Shown here: positions 1-6,498 of the stretch, one piece after another
Layout: every line of letters begins with the position of its first letter
Numbering within the stretch: position 1 is the stretch's first letter
DNA from: Saprospiraceae bacterium
GTDB taxonomy: Bacteria; Bacteroidota; Bacteroidia; Chitinophagales; Saprospiraceae
Assembly: GCA_016715965.1 (NCBI GenBank)
Contig: JADJXG010000001.1
Location: 997,501 to 1,061,500 of the forward strand
Direction of reading: 5' to 3'
Length of the DNA: 64,000 nt
The notes under the pieces: generated by a model
The model's input: only the letters and a program-made list of their open reading frames with translations
The model's database searches: none
What the model was told of the DNA's origin: nothing
Made by a program: the position numbers and the translations under genes

Positions 1-373
1 AACCCAATGGAATAAACGATGTGATGAATTTGGAATTAAAACCCCAAATGCCCATTTTGGAAAAAAAATAATCCCAGATGATGAAAGGGATACTTGCCAT
101 TAAAATTGAAATCATCCATTTCTTATAGAAATACATGCTCTCTCCAAAAAATGGATATACCATCAAAGCTACAATCACAGGACCTGCCGCCAACAAATGA
201 TGCCAGAAATACATCCATTCATTTTCAAAAAATGGGATTCTGATCAGATTGGGAACAGATCTCAGCAGATGCGCCTCATCGACCGGACGGGATAAAATAA
301 GAATCCCAAATATTGCCAAAACGGCAAATACCAAAGTGTGAAATTGCCATTGTTTGTCGTCGAAGTATTTCAA
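1..373 (-). CDS. Lycopene cyclase domain protein (CrtYcd/CarR type), partial at window edge
   Basis: Carotenoid ring-forming membrane enzyme; the C-terminal part lies outside the window. I read the minus-strand frame by hand. It opens after a TAA and first offers a TTG start at 373, 21 bases after the crtB stop. The translated part has a hydrophobic helix (VFAVLAIFGILIL), a segment WMYFWHHLLAAGP, another helix, and then IIWDYFF followed by GIWGFN. The pair WDxxF...GIWGFN is the hallmark of the small heterodimeric-type lycopene beta-cyclase domains of Bacteroidota, actinobacteria and fungi. Its place directly behind crtI and crtB on the same strand supports a role in cyclising lycopene to a beta-ring carotenoid. 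The TTG start is the only usual start codon near the beginning, so the exact start is uncertain. Confidence 0.75.
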   Translation of the reverse strand, partial: MKYFDDKQWQFHTLVFAVLAIFGILILSRPVDEAHLLRSVPNLIRIPFFENEWMYFWHHLLAAGPVIVALMVYPFFGESMYFYKKWMISILMASIPFIIWDYFFSKMGIWGFNSKFITSFIPLG

Positions 374-394
374 TGATTGCGATTATTGCTGATC

Positions 395-1237
395 CTAAAG
401 CATGTTAAAGCTATAACGGATATAACTTTTGAACAAGATAAAATATTTGATCAAATCCGGTATTCTCTTTCGGCATTGGCTGATGGCGGATGCTTCTGTC
501 CTTGATAAGATCGTCAGCAGGGTGCGATAATAACGATAGGCAAGGTAAACACCGAGCCTGGCGTTGCTGGGAATCGAGCGAATCCCTCGAAGAGCCTTTT
601 CAAAATCAGTCCTTATTTCTGTCTCGATTTGATTTTTTTGTTCTGTGCTGAGTTCGGTGCCTTCTACATTCGGAAAATAAATGCGGTTTCTTTCCATTTG
701 ATCACTCCCAAAATCCCGAAGAAAATTCACTTTCTGAAAGGCTGCGCCCAGTGCTTTCGCGGGTTCTTTTAATTCTTCATAGGTCTGTTGATTTTTACCA
801 CAAAAAACTTTCAGACACATCAGTCCAACCACTTCTGCAGATCCATAGATATACTGATCGTATTCCTCCCTGCTAAATCTTGTTTTTGCAAGATCCATCT
901 CCATGCTGTCCAAAAATGCATCGATCAGGTCTAAATCAATCTGGTATTGATGCACCACTTCCTGAAATGCATGCAATATGGGATTTAAGGAAAAGCCTTT
1001 TTGGATGGAATCCATTGTATCCTGTCGGTATTGCTCCAAATATTTTTGCTGCGAAATGTGGTGAAAACTATCCACGATTTCATCTGCCAATCTGACAAAT
1101 CCATAAATGGACGCAATGGGCGATCGGATGGATGGTTCAAACATTCGGATACCCAGAGAAAAAGATGTGCTGTATCTGCGGGTCAATTTCTGACTGAGAT
1201 CCCTGCAAACTTCTGAATACAACATTAAATCCTTCAT
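395..1237 (-). CDS. crtB: Phytoene synthase (squalene/phytoene synthase family)
   Basis: Condenses two geranylgeranyl diphosphates head to head to phytoene, the first committed step of carotenoid synthesis. At 280 residues it has the usual length. The two Asp-rich substrate-Mg motifs of the family are visible: LADEIVDSF near residue 50 and NFLRDFGSD near residue 170, with YIYGSAEVVG between them. The N-terminal SxSFSLG stretch is also typical. The start lies 6 bases after the crtI stop, so the two genes are almost certainly co-transcribed. The order crtI-crtB-lycopene cyclase is a standard carotenoid cluster. A squalene synthase role is conceivable for the family but not in this context. Confidence 0.93.
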   Translation of the reverse strand: MKDLMLYSEVCRDLSQKLTRRYSTSFSLGIRMFEPSIRSPIASIYGFVRLADEIVDSFHHISQQKYLEQYRQDTMDSIQKGFSLNPILHAFQEVVHQYQIDLDLIDAFLDSMEMDLAKTRFSREEYDQYIYGSAEVVGLMCLKVFCGKNQQTYEELKEPAKALGAAFQKVNFLRDFGSDQMERNRIYFPNVEGTELSTEQKNQIETEIRTDFEKALRGIRSIPSNARLGVYLAYRYYRTLLTILSRTEASAISQCRKRIPDLIKYFILFKSYIRYSFNML

Positions 1238-1243
1238 TCTTAT

Positions 1244-2710
1244 CTACTTTGACATTTGATCAATTAATGAAGAAACAATTTCACCTGAAATCATGGATGG
1301 TGGAAGTCCTGGTCCCGGATGGGAAAGTTGCCCCGCAAAAAATAAATTTTTTATTCTGCGATGTTGTAATCTTGGTTTCAGGATCGCAGTCTGGGACAAT
1401 GTATTTGCAAGTCCGTACGCGTTTCCCTTGAAGCTATTGTAGTCCCGGACAAAATCTGAATTGCCGTAGGATCGCTTAAAGACTATTTTATCTTTGAGCC
1501 GGACAGATGTGCGCTTCTCCATTCGGTCCAGCATAAGGTCCAGATATTTTTCCCTGTGCATTTCATTTTCAATCAAACCTGATGAAATGGGCATCAACAA
1601 GAACAAATTTTCATGATCTGCGGGTGCCACACCGGAATCACTATAGGAATTCATACAAACATAAAACAAGGGATTTTCCGGCCAGGTTTTGTCATCGTAA
1701 ATTTCTGCTGCATGCTGATCAAAGTCAGCGTCGAAAAACAGATTGTGATGCAGTAAACCTTGTATTTTCCCTTTGATTCCAAGGTAAAAAATAAGCGCAC
1801 CGGGAGCCATTTTTCTAGAGTTCCAATAGGAATCTGAATACTGTCGCTGATTCTGCGGCAGCAATTGAGTATCTGTGTGTTGGTAATCTGCCGCGGAAAT
1901 GATAAAATCAAATGGATGAACACCACGGTCGCTGATGATGCCAATCGCTTTATTATTGTGCACATCAATTCTGCGCACCGTATCCGAAAATGAATATTTT
2001 ACGCCCTTGTCCAGAGAGAGTTGATAAAATGCTTCAAACAACCGGGTCATCCCTCCCTCCGGATACCAGGTCCCTAAGACCAGATCTGCATAATTCATCA
2101 GGCTATATAGAGCGGGTGTGTCTTTTGGCTTGGCCCCTAAGAACAATACCGGAAAATTCAACCAGGCCCTCAGTGCTTTGTTGGATACACCTTTGTTGAC
2201 CACAGATGCAATGGATTGGGTCATTTGAAGTTTGAAAACCGAGCGCAAAATTTTCCAATCAAAATATTCAAAAATACTCAAGGAAGGCCTGGTGACGTAT
2301 TCCTTCATTCCTATGTTGTATTTGTACTTTGCCTCATCCAGAAATTTCCTTAAAAATGCGGAAGAACCAGGCTCCTGTTTTTCAAAAACCTGGAAGACTT
2401 CTTGCAGATCGGAGGGAGAATCCAAGACCTGATCTTCAAAAAACATCCGGTAAGAAGGAGACAGTCTGCGGAGGTTTAATTGCTCTTTCAGCGATTGGCC
2501 GTGCTTATTAAAAAAAGTCTCAAAAATATCCGGCATCCAGTACCAGCTTGGCCCCATGTCAAAGGTAAATCCATCTGCTGAAAACGATCGACCTCTGCCT
2601 CCAAATTGGTCGTTCTTTTCAAAAACGACCACCTTATGCCCTTTTGCCGCCAAATCAATGGCTGCTGCCATACCTGCAATTCCGCTTCCTATAATTCCTA
2701 CGCTTGACAA
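1244..2710 (-). CDS. crtI: Phytoene desaturase (CrtI-type FAD enzyme)
   Basis: FAD-dependent desaturase that introduces the double bonds converting phytoene to lycopene or neurosporene at the membrane. The 488-residue protein begins with the dinucleotide-binding motif GIIGSGIAGMAAA (residues 5-17), followed by VVVFEKNDQFGGRGRSF. It ends with the family's conserved C-terminal block FFAGQLSHPGPGLPPSMISG. Length and both end motifs fit bacterial CrtI. It is the first gene of the crtI-crtB-cyclase operon. The roughly 110 bases upstream are very AT-rich and hold a run of TTAAT/TAAAT words, but I could not place a convincing promoter there. Related desaturases (CrtN, CrtO/ketolase-like) are less likely given the neighbours. 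Confidence 0.92.
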   Translation of the reverse strand: MSSVGIIGSGIAGMAAAIDLAAKGHKVVVFEKNDQFGGRGRSFSADGFTFDMGPSWYWMPDIFETFFNKHGQSLKEQLNLRRLSPSYRMFFEDQVLDSPSDLQEVFQVFEKQEPGSSAFLRKFLDEAKYKYNIGMKEYVTRPSLSIFEYFDWKILRSVFKLQMTQSIASVVNKGVSNKALRAWLNFPVLFLGAKPKDTPALYSLMNYADLVLGTWYPEGGMTRLFEAFYQLSLDKGVKYSFSDTVRRIDVHNNKAIGIISDRGVHPFDFIISAADYQHTDTQLLPQNQRQYSDSYWNSRKMAPGALIFYLGIKGKIQGLLHHNLFFDADFDQHAAEIYDDKTWPENPLFYVCMNSYSDSGVAPADHENLFLLMPISSGLIENEMHREKYLDLMLDRMEKRTSVRLKDKIVFKRSYGNSDFVRDYNSFKGNAYGLANTLSQTAILKPRLQHRRIKNLFFAGQLSHPGPGLPPSMISGEIVSSLIDQMSK

Positions 2711-2813
2711 TTCCAGTATTTTTTGGCCAAATGAACTTGGGTTTATTTTTAGAAATTCAAATCCAAAAACACGGTGGTATCTTATTTGTTTAACTAATTA
2801 ATAAATAAATTAA

Positions 2814-2845
2814 ACAAAAAAGGCTCCGGATATCTCCAGAGCCTT
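2814..2845 (-). terminator. Intrinsic terminator behind the S1 gene
   Basis: On the minus strand a stem AAGGCTC...GAGCCTT, extended inward by GGA/TCC with a bulged base, closes on a 4-base loop and is followed by TTTTTTGTTTA. It lies 25 bases after the S1 stop codon and separates that gene from the downstream crt operon. Confidence 0.8.
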
Positions 2846-2869
2846 CGTTTACATGGTCAACATGGTAAT

Positions 2870-5221
2870 TTATTCTACTTTGCCTCCTTTCAGGCTGTCT
2901 TGCAAGGTTTTAAGTTCGTCCATTTTGCCTTCAGCCGCCAACTGTGCCTGTTGAGCCCAGGTGCCGGGATCGTGCATCTTGTACCTTGATCCTGCCTCTT
3001 CCAATATAGACTGCAAAGTCTCAATGGATGCATTGGCAAGGTCATTAAAGCTTACAATGCCTTTTGCCTGAAGAAGTTCGGCAATTTTCGGTCCAATGCC
3101 CTCAATGATTTTAAGATCATCTCCTTCCGCTTTTGATTTGCGGGATTTTGGTTTTGGCTCCGATGCAGGAGTTTCCTGATTTTCAGTGGTCGCATCGTCA
3201 AATAAAGTAGCCTTTGCGGGCTCTTCTTTGGGAGCGGGAACTGTGCTGGACTTTTCTTCTTTTGCCTCTAATTTGGCCTTGGCATTTTCCTGAAGTTGCT
3301 CTTTGAGCGCACTAAATCCTTCCAATTCGCCCAAGGTGGTAATCTCTACTTTCGACTGAGTTTTCTCAATGGCCTTTTTGGTCTGCTGTTTTTCAACATC
3401 CTTTTCTCTTCTCACTGTATCGTCTGCTTCCCGCTTGATGTCCTCTAAATAGCGGGTATGAGACACAATGATTTTCTTTTCATCACGGTTGAATTCAACC
3501 ACCTTTACGGTTAGTACTTCTTCTATTCCGGCGTTCTGACCGTTCTCCTTTTTCATAAACTTGGTAGGAGCATAAGCCTCCAGCCCATAAGGGAGTTGAA
3601 CGATAAATCCCCTGTCGTCCTTTCTAAGAACAGTGGCTTCATGATAAGATCCTTCCGGAAACACATTTTCAAAAGTATCCCATGGATTTTCTTCCAGTTG
3701 CTTGTGTCCAAGGGACAGTTTGCGGGTTTCCATGTCGATGTCGAGGATCTGCACTTCAAGTTCGTTGCCTACTTTGGTGAATTCAGACGGATGGTTGAAT
3801 CTTTTGGTCCAGCTCAAATCAGAAATATGAACCATTCCTCCGATTCCTTCCTTCAGTTCGACAAAAACTCCATAAGGAGTAAGGTTTTTCACCACACCGG
3901 AATGTCTGGTTCCAACAGAGAAATTTTTCTGTACTTCGTTCCATGGATCTTCAGACATCAGTTTGATAGACAATGACATTTTCCTTTCATCTCTGTCCAA
4001 AGTAACCACTTTTGCCTCCAGTTCCTGACCGAGGAAAAAATAATCTTTGGCATGGATGGGTTGAGTACTCCAATTGACTTCTGATACGTGGATCAGACCT
4101 TCCACACCCGGAGAAATCTCGAGGAATGCACCGTAATCTTCGATGTTGACGATCTTACCTTTTACGATTGATCCTTCCACAATCTCAGCAGGGAATACAT
4201 CCCATGGATGCGGCTGAAGTTGTTTTAGACCCAGTGAGATGCGCTTCTTATTTTCATCAAAATCCAATACAACGACATTGACTTTCTGGTTTTTCTCCAA
4301 AACTTCTGTCGGGTGGTTAATTCTTCCCCAACTGATGTCTGTGATATAGAGGAGTCCATCCACACCACCCAGATCAAGGAAAGCTCCAAAATCCGTGATG
4401 TTCTTGACGGTACCTTCCAGAACCTGTCCTTTTTCAAGTCCCGAAATGATTTGTTCTCTTTGCTCCTGTAGGTCTCCCTCGATCAAGGCTTTGTGAGAAA
4501 CCACGGCATTTTTAATGGTTTCGTTGATTTTAACCACTTTAAACTCCATGGTTTTACCAACGTATGCATCGTAGTCAATGATCGGTTTGATGTCGATTTG
4601 GGAACCCGGCAAGAAAGTTTCCAGGCCGTTGCAGTCCACGATAAGTCCACCTTTTGTTTTGCTGATGACAGATCCTTTGATAATGGTGCCATTTTTGAAG
4701 GAGTCCACCAAAATTTCCCAGGCTCTGAGCAATTTGGCTTTTTTTCTGGACAGGACCAGATGTCCTTTTTCGTCTTCTGTGCGCTCAACATAAATCTCAA
4801 TCGTCTCTCCGGGCATTACTTCCATGTCTCTGAATTCAGAAAGCGGAATAACCCCATCTGATTTATAGCGGATGTCAAAGATGACATCGCTGCCTACAAT
4901 ACCGGCGACGCGGCCCTGTAGCACCTGACCATCGATGATGGAGCTAAAAGTAGCATCGTAATCTGCGAGGTATTTTTTCTCGTCTTCAGGAGAATAATGT
5001 ACGGTGTTCTTATTGGTCACTGTCCAATCGTATTCATCGTGGGGTCCTGAATAATCATCGGCAGCTACCAGGGTTTCTAGGGCGACTTCCTCCTCCAGAA
5101 AGACTTCGGTATCTTCGTTGCGGTGGTGGTCCATTGGGGTGGGATCATCCAGAGATTCCTGGATTTGTTCCTGTTCAGGGGTAAATTCGTCCTCAGTGAT
5201 TAAATTGTTTTCGTCCAACAT
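2870..5221 (-). CDS. rpsA: 30S ribosomal protein S1 with C-terminal helix-hairpin-helix domain
   Basis: Binds mRNA on the small ribosomal subunit. Six S1 (OB-fold) repeats can be traced between about residues 90 and 590. Repeats 3-5 carry the canonical core (ITDFGAFLDL, IEDYGAFLEI, LTPYGVFVEL) and each ends near HPWD, DPW or NPWD. A charged linker rich in Lys, Glu and Ala follows. The last 83 residues (bases 2873-3121) start DDLKIIEGIGPKIAELL and contain HDPGTWAQQA; this is a helix-hairpin-helix DNA/RNA-binding type domain not present in classical S1. At 783 residues the protein is longer than the usual 550-600. The first roughly 80 residues are acidic. Upstream, TATCTTCG at 5259-5266 (minus strand) is one base off the Bacteroidota -7 box. 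S1 identity is firm; the role of the tail is unknown. Confidence 0.92.
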   Translation of the reverse strand: MLDENNLITEDEFTPEQEQIQESLDDPTPMDHHRNEDTEVFLEEEVALETLVAADDYSGPHDEYDWTVTNKNTVHYSPEDEKKYLADYDATFSSIIDGQVLQGRVAGIVGSDVIFDIRYKSDGVIPLSEFRDMEVMPGETIEIYVERTEDEKGHLVLSRKKAKLLRAWEILVDSFKNGTIIKGSVISKTKGGLIVDCNGLETFLPGSQIDIKPIIDYDAYVGKTMEFKVVKINETIKNAVVSHKALIEGDLQEQREQIISGLEKGQVLEGTVKNITDFGAFLDLGGVDGLLYITDISWGRINHPTEVLEKNQKVNVVVLDFDENKKRISLGLKQLQPHPWDVFPAEIVEGSIVKGKIVNIEDYGAFLEISPGVEGLIHVSEVNWSTQPIHAKDYFFLGQELEAKVVTLDRDERKMSLSIKLMSEDPWNEVQKNFSVGTRHSGVVKNLTPYGVFVELKEGIGGMVHISDLSWTKRFNHPSEFTKVGNELEVQILDIDMETRKLSLGHKQLEENPWDTFENVFPEGSYHEATVLRKDDRGFIVQLPYGLEAYAPTKFMKKENGQNAGIEEVLTVKVVEFNRDEKKIIVSHTRYLEDIKREADDTVRREKDVEKQQTKKAIEKTQSKVEITTLGELEGFSALKEQLQENAKAKLEAKEEKSSTVPAPKEEPAKATLFDDATTENQETPASEPKPKSRKSKAEGDDLKIIEGIGPKIAELLQAKGIVSFNDLANASIETLQSILEEAGSRYKMHDPGTWAQQAQLAAEGKMDELKTLQDSLKGGKVE

Positions 5222-5575
5222 TTTGGCATTTTTAAGTTAAGAAATCATTTTAGCGGCGCGAAGATAAGGATATTCTCAGTTTTTGGGGCAGTAATATGTT
5301 AAACTGCCTTAAAAGTCCGGAAAGGAAATAGGGAGCCAAAGTGCGAAATTTCGGAATAAAAACATCTGGGTAAAAAGCAAATATGTAAGAGGCTACAAAG
5401 CAAGACTAAATACAGAATAAAAAAAATTATGTAACTAAATCGCCTCATGTAAACTGGCTTTTGTAAATTTGAATTTAATTTTTAAAATCTTAAATTCGTT
5501 TTTTTAAAAAACCATCTACTCCTCCTGTTCAGCATTCTGGGCTTTTATGGCCAATCGCAATCCGATACCATCCGT

Positions 5576-6289
5576 TTGGCTTTTGAGCTCCGTCAAATCG
5601 AAGACACCATCGTTTTGGATGTGGTGCCTTTGGACCATTACGATCTTTTGGGTTTTCAGTTTGCCATAGAGCACAGTTCGCCGGAAGTTGATTTTCTAGA
5701 AGTTAAATCAACTCTTCCGAATTATGATCGCAATTTGCGCTTTAATGAAGTCTGCAAGAATGTCATTCGCAATTTATGGGCTTCGCCGGATTTAAGTGTT
5801 TATCCCTTTTCACCCGGTAATGCGTTTTTGAGTTTTTATTTTATTGAAAAGACTCCTACCAGACATTTTATAAGAATATTGCCCAGCAGGGCAAGCCCTG
5901 GCAATAAATGCAATCACATGCTCAGGGAATTCCTGGGCTTCAATGGAAAGCAGTATTATTTGCCCGACGTCCAGATTGATTACGAGATCCAAAACAATCA
6001 GCTCATCATTTTAAACCAAAGCGAAGTCCGGAAACCAATCTTTGCTAAACTGTATCTCAGCTCCGACCAGCAGTCTGTGCTGGTTGAGCCCATTGGTGAT
6101 TTTGTGCAGGGAAAAGCTTCTATCGCTATCTTTGATTTGTCCGGAAAACAAATCCTTCTGCAAGTCCTTGAAAACGCCGGACCCTGGCAGATCAAGCTTC
6201 CGGCTCAAGCTGCGACAAGCGGTTTGCTGACTTACCGCCTCTTGCTGCCTGATCAACAGGTCCAGGCTGGGAAGCTGATGATTAAGTAA
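5576..6289 (+). CDS. Secreted protein with cohesin-like domain and T9SS type A sorting domain; start uncertain
   Basis: The C-terminal ~80 residues match the T9SS sorting domain pattern: FAKLYLSSD, then IAIFDLSGKQILLQV, a Pro-Ala turn, and the closing strand AGKLMIK. This predicts export across the outer membrane by the type IX system. The first ~110 residues (DTIVLDVVPLDHYDLLGFQF, later NLWASPD and AFLSFYF) resemble cohesin-like beta-sandwich domains common in Saprospiria; that is inference. The listed start is a TTG, but the frame is open back to 5486 and there encodes a hydrophobic signal-peptide-like stretch (LLLLFSILGFYGQSQ) without any ATG, GTG or TTG. A T7-A6 run at 5499-5511 may hide a frameshift, because shifting frame there reaches a TTG at 5469 (MNLIFKILNSFF). 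The annotated start is therefore the first usual start codon, not my best guess of the biological one. Confidence 0.65.
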   Translation: MAFELRQIEDTIVLDVVPLDHYDLLGFQFAIEHSSPEVDFLEVKSTLPNYDRNLRFNEVCKNVIRNLWASPDLSVYPFSPGNAFLSFYFIEKTPTRHFIRILPSRASPGNKCNHMLREFLGFNGKQYYLPDVQIDYEIQNNQLIILNQSEVRKPIFAKLYLSSDQQSVLVEPIGDFVQGKASIAIFDLSGKQILLQVLENAGPWQIKLPAQAATSGLLTYRLLLPDQQVQAGKLMIK

Positions 6290-6467
6290 GAAAACAGAGG
6301 GAACTTCAGGATTCATTTTCTCTCACCGGATCTTTACAGAAGAAACCGCCTATTTTACAAGTTACTATCATCTATTGCCAGTAAATGGGCTGATGGAAGT
6401 TGATTTCTATTTGATACAATATCAGTTTTTGATGATTTAAAAATAGCAGCAAAAATATCATGTCAAT

Positions 6468-6492
6468 TTATTCGACTATCTTTGTCGAATAA
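6468..6492 (+). promoter_or_regulatory. Promoter -7 box inside a perfect 9-bp inverted repeat (putative operator) of the dnaE2-like gene
   Basis: TTATTCGAC (6468-6476) and its exact reverse complement GTCGAATAA (6484-6492) flank the 7-base spacer TATCTTT. The sequence TATCTTTG (6477-6484) matches the Bacteroidota -7 consensus TAnnTTTG exactly. The ATG of the polymerase gene follows 6 bases after the repeat, so the leader is very short. A dimeric repressor bound here would cover the promoter. By analogy with SOS-controlled dnaE2/imuC genes this is a candidate damage-response operator; the regulator is not in the window. I see no clear -33 TTG. Confidence 0.65.
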
Positions 6493-6498
6493 TTCGTC

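Noticed and set aside
2740..2810. AT-rich TTTAACTAATTAATAAATAAATTAAA region as an operator for the crt operon
   Set aside because: The symmetry is imperfect and can be explained by low complexity; no -7 box was found with it.
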